From: Helicobacter cetorum
GTDB taxonomy: Bacteria > Campylobacterota > Campylobacteria > Campylobacterales > UBA6016
Length of the DNA: 64,000 nucleotides
Direction of reading: 5' to 3'
NCBI GenBank assembly: GCA_022729705.1
Contig: DZAX01000008.1
Coordinates: 1-64,000 of the forward strand
In this document: in pieces, positions 34,256 to 43,285 of the stretch
Layout: each line of letters opens with the position of its first letter
Numbering within the stretch: position 1 is the stretch's first letter
Program-made: the position numbers and the translations under genes
Notes under the pieces: generated by a model
Told to the model about the DNA's origin: nothing
Seen by the model: only the letters and a program-made list of their open reading frames with translations
The model's database searches: none

Positions 34256-35509
34256 TTAATTTATAAAATATCTCAAATCGATAGCATTTTTGTTTACAAA
34301 AAGCTCTTTTCTATCTACAAACTCATCCCATGCTACCGTTATTACAATGCAATTGCTACATTGTATAATTCCCTCAAGAGTATATTCATATTTAATTGGA
34401 AATTCATATGAGCTTTTGAAGTTATCAATAGCGATTGGGTCGTATGCTACTATATTCGTATAGCCCAAACTAAGCAGTCCATGAATTATATCCGCCGCTG
34501 GCGAATTTCTAACATCGTCAGAACCCGGCTTAAAAGAAAGCCCGAGAATGGCTATACTTTCATTTACCGCCGAAAGCCTTGCAATTTTATTAATAGAAAA
34601 AATTTTTATTTCATTATTGATATCTAGTGTACTCTTAAGCCCGCTAGCACTGCACCCTATTGATTTGGCAAAATCATACATTGCACTTGTATCTTTTGGC
34701 AAACAATAACCACCGAAACCGCATCCTGGAAAAACATATTCTGACATTTTTGCAGGCTGCCCAAACCACCTCTTGTCTTCATGGAGTATTTTAAATGTTT
34801 TTGCTATATCGATGTCACCTACTGCATCGGCAATCATTGACATTTCATTAGCATAACTAACTAGTGTTGCCAAAAGAGTATTTGAAAGATATTTTATAAA
34901 TTCAGAGTTTGTCCATGAAACACAGTGTACTCTAACCCCAAACGATGAATAATACGATTCTAATAATTGCCTTGATTCAATGTCTTCAGCACCAATAACA
35001 ACTCTATCGGGATTCAAAAAATCATCCCATGCACACCCTTCTCTCAAAAACTCAGGATTATTGGCTAGTAAAATATTATCGCCGACTACGAAACCATTTT
35101 GTTCTATAAAAGGCTTTAGTACTTTTGCAGTTGTAAGTGGCGGTATTGTTGATTTTATAAGCAACAATTTTTTACCATCGCCCCCAATATGCGAAAGTGT
35201 CTCACCAATTGCACTAATTAGGTAAGATAAATCAGCTTCTCCATTTTTCATAGATGGGGTTCCTACGCAGTATATGACAGTGTCAACCAGCGGTAACGCT
35301 TCTGCTATATCTGAGGCTAAAATAAAGTTAGTATTATTGTGTCTTAGTAGTGCCTCCGTAACGCCTGGTTCATAAAAAGGCACAATATTATTTTTTAGTA
35401 GTTCTATTTTGTTTTGGTCAGTATCGATACCAAACACCTCAAAGCCCTTTTCGCAAAATCCTAACGCAGTAGTAATACCGACAAAGCCCAATCCAACTAC
35501 GGCTATCAC
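34256..35509 (-). CDS. UDP-glucose/GDP-mannose-type nucleotide-sugar dehydrogenase
   Basis: A 417-aa four-electron dehydrogenase that oxidises the C6 hydroxyl of a nucleotide sugar to a uronic acid. The Rossmann motif IAVVGLGFVGITTALGF is at residues 2-18. The catalytic cysteine lies in FPGCGFGGYCLPKD (C about 264), and the C-terminal UDP-binding domain contains LGLSFKPGSDDVRNSP. Length and motifs fit UDP-glucose 6-dehydrogenase, though UDP-HexNAc or GDP-mannose variants cannot be excluded. It overlaps the upstream SDR gene by 4 nt, which suggests the pair makes a uronate and then a decarboxylated or epimerised derivative. IS debris starts 22 nt after its stop. Confidence 0.87.
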   Translation of the reverse strand: MIAVVGLGFVGITTALGFCEKGFEVFGIDTDQNKIELLKNNIVPFYEPGVTEALLRHNNTNFILASDIAEALPLVDTVIYCVGTPSMKNGEADLSYLISAIGETLSHIGGDGKKLLLIKSTIPPLTTAKVLKPFIEQNGFVVGDNILLANNPEFLREGCAWDDFLNPDRVVIGAEDIESRQLLESYYSSFGVRVHCVSWTNSEFIKYLSNTLLATLVSYANEMSMIADAVGDIDIAKTFKILHEDKRWFGQPAKMSEYVFPGCGFGGYCLPKDTSAMYDFAKSIGCSASGLKSTLDINNEIKIFSINKIARLSAVNESIAILGLSFKPGSDDVRNSPAADIIHGLLSLGYTNIVAYDPIAIDNFKSSYEFPIKYEYTLEGIIQCSNCIVITVAWDEFVDRKELFVNKNAIDLRYFIN

Positions 35510-36597
35510 GCTTGCCCCTTGCTATACTTAATAAACTCCAAAAATCTTTCAACCCCGACATCAACCGAAATTGTAGGGCTATACCCTAACATCTCTTTAG
35601 CTTTTGCAATATTGGGACATCTTCTTGATGGATTATTTGTTAGATAATCTTTTTCCGTAGATACTTCCATATAGAAATTAATTTTATTTCCAAACACACT
35701 TTCTGCTTTGCAAACAAAAATCTCGGCAAGTTCACTCATTTTTATTTCAGGCGCATCAATACCTATGTTAAAGTATTCGCCTCTGCCATATAATAATGCT
35801 TTTATATATCCGACTATGGCATCGCTAACATAACAAAATGTACGACTTGGTGAGCCATCTGAGTAGATTGTTATATTACGCCCCCCAAAGGATGCCTTAG
35901 CAAAATCAGCGGGAGCCCTTTTGTCATTAATGCTCATACCGGGTCCATAATTATTAAAAGGTCTTACTGTGGATATTGGCATATCAAACTTATTTGCAAA
36001 TAAATAGCAAATTGTCTCACCAATTCGTTTTGCCTCATCATAGCAGGCCCTTGGACCGATACAAGATACATTGCCAAAATAACTTTCGCTAGTCGGAATA
36101 TTAGCACTATCAGGATCGCCATAAATTTCACTGCTTGAAAAAAACAAAAAGCCGCTTATATTTTTATTTACATAGAAATCCAAAAGCCTTCGCAAACCAA
36201 AAACATTTGCATCAAGTGTTTCAATTGGGTATTGCCTATAAAAAACAGGTGATGCAATAGAAGCCAAATGAATCACGTAGTCAATTTTGTCACTGCCGCC
36301 AATATTTGCCACATCATCACAAATAACATCAAAATCATAAACCTCAAGCAGTCCATGATGGGCACAGGTCAAATTGTCTATCCACTGCGGTCTTCTAAGC
36401 ATAAAATTATCCAAACCTATAATTTTATTTACGCCCAGCTCTTTTGCCATTAAGACAAAAAAATGCATAAACATATAACCCAAAAAACCAGCACACCCAG
36501 TAATAAGTATATTCTTATCCTTAAATCTTTCTCTTTCTTTGCTGCTTAAACACTCGTATATGTAACTAATATCCTCGAGTAAAATTTTATTTTTCAT
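35506..36597 (-). CDS. NAD-dependent sugar epimerase/decarboxylase (SDR)
   Basis: A 363-aa extended SDR. The NAD motif NILITGCAGFLGYMFMHF is at about residues 29-46 and the catalytic Tyr-Lys in ACYDEAKRIGE (about 184-194). RPFNNYGPGM and SRTFCYVSDAIVGYI are typical of UDP-glucuronate decarboxylase/dTDP-glucose dehydratase-type enzymes. The dehydrogenase gene downstream overlaps it, so UDP-glucuronate or a related uronate is a plausible substrate. Whether it decarboxylates or epimerises is not determined. Confidence 0.83.
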   Translation of the reverse strand: MKNKILLEDISYIYECLSSKERERFKDKNILITGCAGFLGYMFMHFFVLMAKELGVNKIIGLDNFMLRRPQWIDNLTCAHHGLLEVYDFDVICDDVANIGGSDKIDYVIHLASIASPVFYRQYPIETLDANVFGLRRLLDFYVNKNISGFLFFSSSEIYGDPDSANIPTSESYFGNVSCIGPRACYDEAKRIGETICYLFANKFDMPISTVRPFNNYGPGMSINDKRAPADFAKASFGGRNITIYSDGSPSRTFCYVSDAIVGYIKALLYGRGEYFNIGIDAPEIKMSELAEIFVCKAESVFGNKINFYMEVSTEKDYLTNNPSRRCPNIAKAKEMLGYSPTISVDVGVERFLEFIKYSKGQA

Positions 36598-36641
36598 AGT
36601 TCCAGCCTTCCATTTTTATATTAAACACACCTCACACATAT

Positions 36642-37403
36642 CTACCACACCTTCCACTTTGGACTATCCGCCCAGCACTCTTCAAGATACTGCTTGTCCC
36701 TTACGGTATCCATACACTGCCAAAAGCCCTCATGCTTATAAGCCATGAGTTCACCATCCAAGGCAAGCCTCTCAAGCGGCTCCTTTTCAAATATTGTAGC
36801 ATCGCAGTCTATGTAGTCAAACACCTGTGGTTCACATACAAAAAAACCGCCATTTATCCACCCCTCGCCGCCTTGCGGCTTTTCGCTAAAACAAGACACC
36901 CTATCGCCGTCAAATTCGAGTCCGCCAAATCTTGGCGTAGGATGTACCGCCGTTACGGTGGAGAGTTTACCGTGGCTTTTGTGAAATGCTATAAGTTTTG
37001 ATATATCTGTGTCTATTACGCCATCCCCGTATGTCAGACAAAATGTAGAGTCCAGATACTCCGCCACCCTTTTGATTCTGCCTCCTGTCATAGAAGCATC
37101 TCCTGTGTTTACAAGCGTAATACGCCAAGACTCAGAGCGTCTTTTGTGAATCTCCATAGAGTTTGTGGACATATCTATTGTGACATCACTCTGGTGCAGA
37201 AAGTAGTTTGCAAAATACTCTTTTATCATGTAGCCTTTGTAGCCAAGACATATCACAAAGTCATTAATACCGTAGTGCGAATATATCTTCATAATATGCC
37301 ACAGTATCGGCTTACCACCTATCTCCACCATTGGTTTTGGTTTTAGCGTCGTCTCCTCAGATAATCTAGTGCCAAGTCCTCCAGCAAGTATTACGGCTTT
37401 CAA
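36642..37403 (-). CDS. rfbF: Glucose-1-phosphate cytidylyltransferase
   Basis: A 253-aa nucleotidyltransferase that makes CDP-glucose from CTP and glucose-1-phosphate. It has MKAVILAGGLGTRLSEETTLKPKPMVEIGGKPILWHIM at the N-terminus, LTYGDGVIDTDI (metal Asp, about 128) and FGGLEFDGDRV...GWINGGFFVCEP, all diagnostic of RfbF. The expected next gene, the dehydratase rfbG, is not adjacent. Its 3' remnant is 3.4 kb downstream beyond two other nucleotide-sugar genes and IS debris, so the CDP-sugar pathway appears interrupted here. Confidence 0.93.
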   Translation of the reverse strand: MKAVILAGGLGTRLSEETTLKPKPMVEIGGKPILWHIMKIYSHYGINDFVICLGYKGYMIKEYFANYFLHQSDVTIDMSTNSMEIHKRRSESWRITLVNTGDASMTGGRIKRVAEYLDSTFCLTYGDGVIDTDISKLIAFHKSHGKLSTVTAVHPTPRFGGLEFDGDRVSCFSEKPQGGEGWINGGFFVCEPQVFDYIDCDATIFEKEPLERLALDGELMAYKHEGFWQCMDTVRDKQYLEECWADSPKWKVW

Positions 37404-37412
37404 GTAACTCCT

Positions 37413-38942
37413 TTACAACTCAAATGCTTTTTTTATGTTCTCTTCTGTCGGTTCACAAAAAAATAGCACCTTATGCTTATTGCCAATTTTTTTTAGTATA
37501 CCGCAATCATTGAAAGTACTTATTGTTTCAATTGTATTCAAAAGCTCTTCTTTCGAGTCAATTGCATACCACAGCACACCGTCTCCTAGCTCAGTCAATG
37601 GATTATATTCAAAAGCATCTTTGCTTTTAACGACGACAATCGGCAAACCAATCGAGGCTAATTCTAACATTGCGCCCGTTGCCGATGCCACAACAAGTTT
37701 TGCCTCCTTGGCTAAATCGTAAATATCAACCGAACTTATCATATAGCTTGTTTTTAAGAGGTCTTTTAGCAAATTTATATCGGTTGCTGGATGAGCTTTT
37801 AAAATAATCTTCTCTTTACTATCCAAATGACTTATCATCTCTAGCACGTTTCTGGCATCTTCCAAGAAATAAGAGAGCAAAACTAAGATGGAGCCTTCAT
37901 TGGCAACAGATCTTTGAATATTGCACTCAAAAAGCTTCTTGTATCGAAGGGACGGTCCTACTTCAAATTTGACAATGCTACTTTCTGGCAAATAATATTC
38001 TCCGTTTACCAGCACTTTATCCGGAACAGTTTTAAAACTTATCTCATTTTCATCTACAAGAACACTCATATAAATGCAAGAAAACAGAAATAGCTGTGCA
38101 CCTATTATGTAAGTGTCTGCATCGCTATCCCTCATACCTCTGTATAAATTTTTGTCTATCGTCTGGTTTTCATACCAACTAATTAGCTTAATTCTTGTTT
38201 TTTTGAATCTAGCAAAGCGTTTGCCTTGCAAATACCTAGAATATCTATGAAAAGTTACAGCACCAAGACCGTCTAGCATTGCAAAATGGAGCAATCTATC
38301 GTTGTATTGCCTACTATCTAGCGAAGAGGTAAAGTTAATAACTTTAAACGGATATCTGATAATAAAACATAGAATGCGAACAAAATCTAGCATGGATAAA
38401 AGATCATACTCACAGACAACCGGATACTCTTTTTTTCTCAAAATTGAAAATACTTCCCTCATTTTTGCTGGAGAAAAAAGCCCATAAAAAACAGGGATGT
38501 AGACATACTCTTTATCAAGCCTTTGAAAAGTGTCATCTAGTCCAAAATAACTGTCTGAAAAACCATCTTGTCGTTCCAATACTTTGTCAATAATAAAAAA
38601 AGTATCTACAATAATAATCTCTTCTCCGGTCGCCTTAAAATCAAACTTTTTGGCATAGCGTAGATAAATAAAAAAATTGACAATATAGTAGTAAAAACCT
38701 TTGAAGCTTTTTTTGTAATAAGTAAGCAGTTTTTTTAGTATAAACCAAAAATCAACATTTGACGGTGTTGAATTTTCCAACTTTTGCCTTATAAAAACAC
38801 TTGAAAATGGGTTTTTTGAAAGCGTCTCATTTGAGAGCATATCTATATCTTTGTATGCTTCTTTCGCTTTTAAGGATAAATAATCAAAAATTTCTTGATA
38901 TTTTGGCTCAAGCGAATAATTAATCAATGGTAAACTCCGCAA
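37413..38942 (-). CDS. Putative surface-polysaccharide glycosyltransferase-like protein
   Basis: A 509-aa protein not firmly recognised. The N-terminal half is rich in aromatic residues and lysine with no clear motif. The C-terminal half looks GT-B-like (…KIILKAHPATDINLLKDLL, VVASATGAMLELASIGLPIVVVKSKDAFEYNPL), resembling the nucleotide-binding half of capsule, sialyl- or CDP-glycerol-type transferases. No membrane anchor is obvious. It lies between rfbF and a HAD phosphatase with which it overlaps by 23 nt, so it is probably a transferase for the sugar made by its neighbours. Confidence 0.6.
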   Translation of the reverse strand: MRSLPLINYSLEPKYQEIFDYLSLKAKEAYKDIDMLSNETLSKNPFSSVFIRQKLENSTPSNVDFWFILKKLLTYYKKSFKGFYYYIVNFFIYLRYAKKFDFKATGEEIIIVDTFFIIDKVLERQDGFSDSYFGLDDTFQRLDKEYVYIPVFYGLFSPAKMREVFSILRKKEYPVVCEYDLLSMLDFVRILCFIIRYPFKVINFTSSLDSRQYNDRLLHFAMLDGLGAVTFHRYSRYLQGKRFARFKKTRIKLISWYENQTIDKNLYRGMRDSDADTYIIGAQLFLFSCIYMSVLVDENEISFKTVPDKVLVNGEYYLPESSIVKFEVGPSLRYKKLFECNIQRSVANEGSILVLLSYFLEDARNVLEMISHLDSKEKIILKAHPATDINLLKDLLKTSYMISSVDIYDLAKEAKLVVASATGAMLELASIGLPIVVVKSKDAFEYNPLTELGDGVLWYAIDSKEELLNTIETISTFNDCGILKKIGNKHKVLFFCEPTEENIKKAFEL

Positions 38943-39555
38943 ACGACTCTATATATCCGCTTCCAATTCCTTTTAAGGCGGAATTGTTGAAACCGTAAAA
39001 AGATACTCTATTTTGAACGGCGGCGTCATAGTCGTTAATACTATCGCCAACCATTATGGCTGCCTTGTGTGAAGTATCGCTCTCTTCTAGTATTTTACGT
39101 AAAAGCGTACTTTTTGGGGTAGGAGAACCGTAAATGCCATCAAAAAACAGCCCTATTTGATAAGTTTCACACAAATATCTAAGCTCCTTCTGATCCGCAC
39201 CAGATGCAATAAATAGCTTTTGTTTGCCAAACCTAGACTCTATGAAGTTGAAAGTTTCTTTAATTATGTATTTTGGCTTGATTAGTTCTTTTGTCACAAT
39301 ATCAGAAAATTTATCAGCATACTCCAATATTTTTTTATCAGAAATAGCCTTCCGTAAAATATCTTCAAAAAAATATCTTATTTTGACATATCTCGAGATA
39401 CCACCATTTTGCATATGAAATTCCAAAAGTTTGTCAACGGCGGCAGAGTCAAACCCTTTAAAAATTTTAGAAAAAGCGTGTGCTTTTATTGGCATTGAAT
39501 CAAGTATTACTCCGTCAAAATCAAATATAATCGTCTTAATCAACAAATTCTCCAA
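38920..39555 (-). CDS. HAD-superfamily phosphatase
   Basis: A 211-aa HAD hydrolase with nucleophile motif IIFDFDGVILDSMP (about 9-22), motif II LFIASGADQKE (about 115-125), lysine in GSPTPKSTLL (about 147) and acidic motif IMVGDSINDYDAA (about 167-179), with a four-helix cap between. It probably dephosphorylates a sugar phosphate or sugar-acid phosphate for the surrounding pathway. Its gene overlaps both neighbours (about 20 nt each), indicating tight co-translation with the cyclase-family gene upstream. Confidence 0.82.
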   Translation of the reverse strand: MENLLIKTIIFDFDGVILDSMPIKAHAFSKIFKGFDSAAVDKLLEFHMQNGGISRYVKIRYFFEDILRKAISDKKILEYADKFSDIVTKELIKPKYIIKETFNFIESRFGKQKLFIASGADQKELRYLCETYQIGLFFDGIYGSPTPKSTLLRKILEESDTSHKAAIMVGDSINDYDAAVQNRVSFYGFNNSALKGIGSGYIESFAEFTID

Positions 39556-40192
39556 TAACTACACATGGTGCACCATCAAAACCGCCAATCCTAAGCGGAG
39601 AGACAAAGATACTTTTTAATTCATTAGCTCCAATTTCTCTTAAATCCATATCCTCCAAAAGCAGTATCGGACTATCTGGGTTTAAAAATGCCTTGTGAGC
39701 CGCCCTGCCAAGCTCTCTATCTAAAAAGCTAGATACAGAAATAGTATCAAAACCAAAAACTCTTATTTTTGGATACTTCTCTCTCAAAAAAATAGCGATT
39801 TCTGGCGCAAATCCATATCCCGATAAAGCGTAACCATCTTCTCCTCTAGTCTTGCAGCCTCCAGTTTTTACAAGCAATATATCATAATCATCGTCTCGTA
39901 TGCCATCGAGAGATAAAATTAATTCATCTTGTATTATTTTACTTTTTGGCTTTATCTCAACGACAAGCGGCTTTGCGAAAATAAAAAAATCAGCACTATA
40001 GTCACATATTGAGGCCGCACCTTCAAAAAAATGGTTTGGAAAATCAATATGGGTTCCCATATGAGCTGACATCGTTACTTTATTTTGCGATATTTCAAGA
40101 CTATCTTTATTTCCATATGTAGGCGTAGACGTATTTAGTGCGTAAGATAAAAAAATATACTTATTCTTCAAATTCAAATCCACTCTCTTCAT
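39536..40192 (-). CDS. Cyclase-family metal hydrolase (kynurenine formamidase-like fold)
   Basis: A 218-aa protein of the cyclase family (PF04199-type). The metal-binding signature is SAHMGTHIDFPNHF (about residues 41-54, HxGTHxD), with other conserved parts around VKTGGCKTRGEDG and RVFGFDTISVSS. Known members hydrolyse N-formylkynurenine or isatin-type amides. No tryptophan pathway is here, so in this locus it may remove a formyl or amide group from a sugar, or act on a lactone. It overlaps the SDR gene upstream by 32 nt and the HAD gene downstream by 20 nt. Confidence 0.75.
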   Translation of the reverse strand: MKRVDLNLKNKYIFLSYALNTSTPTYGNKDSLEISQNKVTMSAHMGTHIDFPNHFFEGAASICDYSADFFIFAKPLVVEIKPKSKIIQDELILSLDGIRDDDYDILLVKTGGCKTRGEDGYALSGYGFAPEIAIFLREKYPKIRVFGFDTISVSSFLDRELGRAAHKAFLNPDSPILLLEDMDLREIGANELKSIFVSPLRIGGFDGAPCVVIGEFVD

Positions 40193-41048
40193 AAATATGC
40201 TTTATGCAACGTATAAGCCCTTGCCCAAAGTCTACATATGGATTTGCCACCAGTTTTTTTGCACTTAATGGGTGAAAGGAATATGGTGTTACCTTGTAAT
40301 GCCCATCATAATCCGCATCTTTTGTCTCTAGTCGTATATGACCGCCAAAAATCTCACCTATCATACCAAATAAATCTTTTCTCTTAATGCTCTCAGTACC
40401 TGTCAGTATAATATGTTGATTTGCATACTCATTAGCCAAAATATCTACGGAAAGCTTGGCAGCATCGGATACATGGATATACTCTCTTATTTCTTCACCG
40501 CTTCCAACCATTGTAATTTTTTTTGTAGCCACAGCTTCTTTTAAAACACTCAATATATAATTTGAGCTATCCGCCCTTTCTCCATAAAGAGAACCGTATC
40601 TTATTACGGTAAATGGCAGACCATACTTCCTGCCATATTCTTCAGTTAATTTTTCGCTAGCGTGCTTGCTAATCCCATAAAACGAGCCTTTATTGCTTAC
40701 GGCATAGGCGCTGCTGGCATAAATAAATCTTTTAATTTTATTATTTTTAGAGGCTTCTAATATATTGAGATTGCCCACCACATTAAGCTCCACAGTTTTA
40801 AAAGGATCGTTCATTGCTATCGCAATATTGGCAAGTCCGGCAAAATTATAGACACAATCAGCACCTTTTAAAAGCTCATTCACGCCGTCTCTATCCAAAA
40901 TATCACAGTTCACAAACTCTTGCTCTTTGAGCAAATACTTTGATTTTGCTATATCCGCCACTACTACGCCATATCCGCGTACCGTAAGCTCATCCGCAAC
41001 ATAACTACCCAAAAATCCGCTTCCGCCAAAAACTATCGCTTTCTTCAT
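40161..41048 (-). CDS. NAD-dependent epimerase/dehydratase (SDR)
   Basis: A 295-aa extended SDR. The NAD motif AIVFGGSGFLGSYVADEL is at about residues 4-21 and the active site YGISKHASEKL (Tyr/Lys, about 144-154). It also has VIRYGSLYGERAD and a REYIHVSDAA substrate-domain motif. Typical of NDP-sugar epimerases, dehydratases or reductases. Substrate unknown. It heads a coupled group with the cyclase-like and HAD genes and lies downstream of toxin-antitoxin debris. Confidence 0.82.
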   Translation of the reverse strand: MKKAIVFGGSGFLGSYVADELTVRGYGVVVADIAKSKYLLKEQEFVNCDILDRDGVNELLKGADCVYNFAGLANIAIAMNDPFKTVELNVVGNLNILEASKNNKIKRFIYASSAYAVSNKGSFYGISKHASEKLTEEYGRKYGLPFTVIRYGSLYGERADSSNYILSVLKEAVATKKITMVGSGEEIREYIHVSDAAKLSVDILANEYANQHIILTGTESIKRKDLFGMIGEIFGGHIRLETKDADYDGHYKVTPYSFHPLSAKKLVANPYVDFGQGLIRCIKHIYEESGFEFEE

Positions 41049-41065
41049 ATTTTTAAAATCTCTAT

Positions 41066-41396
41066 TTATAATTTAGTGTGTGGTTTTAGTTTTTCAAAAT
41101 CAGCGTCAAATGTAACTAATTTAATTGATAGTTGCATCTATAAGAATATTTGTATCAAAAAAGATGGTTATCATTTATCTCATTGCAAAGCTTGCCAACA
41201 TCTACGCTCGTATCAACCGTCAAAAGTTTAGCTTCTTGAAAATTTTTTGATAATTTATGATCAGAAGTAACTTTCTTAGTATCGTAAATATTTTCATCAA
41301 CTAAAATTATCACTTTCATTTGTTAACAAGCTTTTCATAATCTTCTGCCTCTATAAATTTATCTTTAACATATATTTCAAATTCTATCACATACAT
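41066..41396 (-). pseudogene. VapBC-like toxin-antitoxin remnant
   Basis: On the minus strand an antitoxin is split in two: 41396-41316 (MYVIEFEIYVKDKFIEAEDY...) and, in another frame, 41319-41155 (MKVIILVDENIYDTKKVTSD...). It is followed by the start of a PIN-domain toxin at 41174-41121 (MITIFFDTNILIDATIN, with the first catalytic Asp) that stops at once. A toxin C-terminus (LVTFDADFEKLKPHTKL) ends at 41066. The middle of the toxin is deleted, so the module is dead. It fills most of the gap between two glycan genes. Confidence 0.55.
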
Positions 41397-41399
41397 TTC

Positions 41400-42320
41400 T
41401 CACACTTTAAAAAACTCTCTTAAATGCCAAATTGCACTTCTCCCCATCGCAAGCACAGCCTCGTTTGCATTGCCGCCGATATGGGGGGTGCATATAAGAT
41501 TTGGTAAAGTGAGAAGCTCCATATCACCTGGCGGCTCTTCAAGATATGCATCAATCGCCGCTCCAGCTATATCGCCATTTTTTAAAGCCTCTTTTAGTGC
41601 AACCTCATCGACTATACCGCCTCTTGCTGTATTTATTACAAAAGCACTATTTTTTATTTTTTTTAATGTACTTACATCAATTAGATTTCTTGTCTCGTCT
41701 GTCAAAGGAGTGTGGATAGTAATAAAATCTGCTTTTTCAAATATTTCATCTTTAATAGCAGCTTTTGCTCCAAAAAAAGCAATTTCAGCTCTTTTATCTG
41801 CTATATCGTTTATCAATAGTTCGCATCCAAAAGGAGCCAGCAGTCTTGCGACCTCTTGACCTATAAAACCAAAACCTATAATTCCTACAGTTTTACCGCT
41901 CAACTGAAAACCGCCACTTTTATTCCATACGCCACCCTGGAGCTGATTTGCCGTAATATATAAATTTCTACACAGCATCAACATAAAACCAAGCACCATT
42001 TCTGCTACGCTTAGTTTATTAACACCACCGCTCCAACCAATCGCTATGCCTCTTTTTTGGCAAGCTTCAATATCTATATTATCAAGCCCTACACCATATT
42101 TTGCAATTATTTTTAGATTTTGGCAAGCGCTAAGCACATCATCATCTATTGTCTCTAAGCCAACTATTGCGGCATCGGCATTTTGCAAGTATTTTATTAA
42201 TTCTTCTTTATTAAATCTCATACCACTAATATTTAATGTGGTATTTGGAAATGTAAATAAAATTTGAGACGATAGCGTACTATTTTTAGAAAAAGAAGGT
42301 GATATTACGACTATTTTCAT
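41400..42320 (-). CDS. D-isomer-specific 2-hydroxyacid dehydrogenase
   Basis: A 306-aa phosphoglycerate-dehydrogenase-like oxidoreductase. The NAD motif VGIIGFGFIGQEVARLL is at about residues 145-161. Catalytic Arg lies in INTARGGIVDE (about 229), Glu near 258, and His in CTPHIGGNANEA (about 280). It has no ACT or other regulatory domain, so it is shorter than serine-pathway SerA. In the glycan locus it may oxidise or reduce a small hydroxy acid used as a glycan substituent. Substrate unknown. A 97-nt gap without a convincing gene separates it from the FkbM gene upstream. Confidence 0.85.
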   Translation of the reverse strand: MKIVVISPSFSKNSTLSSQILFTFPNTTLNISGMRFNKEELIKYLQNADAAIVGLETIDDDVLSACQNLKIIAKYGVGLDNIDIEACQKRGIAIGWSGGVNKLSVAEMVLGFMLMLCRNLYITANQLQGGVWNKSGGFQLSGKTVGIIGFGFIGQEVARLLAPFGCELLINDIADKRAEIAFFGAKAAIKDEIFEKADFITIHTPLTDETRNLIDVSTLKKIKNSAFVINTARGGIVDEVALKEALKNGDIAGAAIDAYLEEPPGDMELLTLPNLICTPHIGGNANEAVLAMGRSAIWHLREFFKV

Positions 42321-42417
42321 TTAACTTTGGCAACTTAAATTACTCAATTTTTCAATGACTACTATTTTAATCACAAGTTCTTTTTTCATAATATATCTCT
42401 GTTTCTCCATAATTTAA

Positions 42418-43239
42418 TTACTTTTCAAAAATAAAATTATAAATACTCTTGTACGCACCATCTTCAATCATCTGCGAATGTGCTTTTGTAAATTTAGAAA
42501 ATCCACATTTTTGCAACATATTAATAACCTTATTAAGATATTCTACCTCGTTTTCATCGAGTTCAACAAGAATACTTTTTACTCCTTTATCTGCAAATGT
42601 TTTTAGTCCGCCTTTTATTATCAAATTCTCTATGCCATCTACATCTATTTTGATATAATTTGGTATTTCAAAACCATGTCTTAAGATAAGTTCATCAATA
42701 CTAAAAGAGAGTATTCCTTGTTTGAAAATAACTGCAGATGTCACACCGCCACACTTTATCTCGTCCAACTTTTCGTTTATATTAGAAAAGGTTGACACAG
42801 CTCCGCCAGCAGAGGTCATTGTCATATTTAGTATACCAAATTCACTCTTGTCTGAAATAGCAATAGGATAACATAAGACACTGTTTTGCATATCGTTTAT
42901 TTCAATATTTTTTGTAAGCATAAAAAAGTTATACCCAGATGGTTCAAACGAAAACACCTTAAGACCTTTTTTTGCAGCATATATAGAATAAAGTCCCATA
43001 TTTGCCCCTATATCCCAAAAGATATCTCCGCTTTGCATTCCGTCAATCCATTCAATTGTTTCTGGCTCTTTTGTAAGCAGAGTATCAGCCCTCCAGCAAG
43101 GTATGCCTCCGTAACAAAAATATTTAACTTCACCATACTTTGTGCTACAAACAAAAATTGGAGTATTCTCCTCTGCATCACGAGCTAGTCTATACCACTC
43201 TCTGATTTGCGTTCTGTCTACTGTTTCTTCATTCTTCAT
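42418..43239 (-). CDS. FkbM-family methyltransferase
   Basis: A 273-aa FkbM-type SAM methyltransferase. SAM motif I is DIFWDIGANMGLYSIYAAKKGLKVFSFEPSGYNFFML (about 91-127), and the late motif PNYIKIDVDGIENLIIKGG (about 213-231) is the family signature. FkbM members O-methylate sugars or sugar-linked groups in capsules and antibiotics. Substrate unknown. Confidence 0.86.
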   Translation of the reverse strand: MKNEETVDRTQIREWYRLARDAEENTPIFVCSTKYGEVKYFCYGGIPCWRADTLLTKEPETIEWIDGMQSGDIFWDIGANMGLYSIYAAKKGLKVFSFEPSGYNFFMLTKNIEINDMQNSVLCYPIAISDKSEFGILNMTMTSAGGAVSTFSNINEKLDEIKCGGVTSAVIFKQGILSFSIDELILRHGFEIPNYIKIDVDGIENLIIKGGLKTFADKGVKSILVELDENEVEYLNKVINMLQKCGFSKFTKAHSQMIEDGAYKSIYNFIFEK

Positions 43240-43285
43240 TTTATCCTAGAGCCACTTGCATATTTAAGAATTTTTCAGCATCCCG

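Noticed and set aside
42321-42417. Possible 28-codon frame between the dehydrogenase and FkbM genes
   Set aside because: It has no recognisable features and no coupling overlap; it is too short to support.
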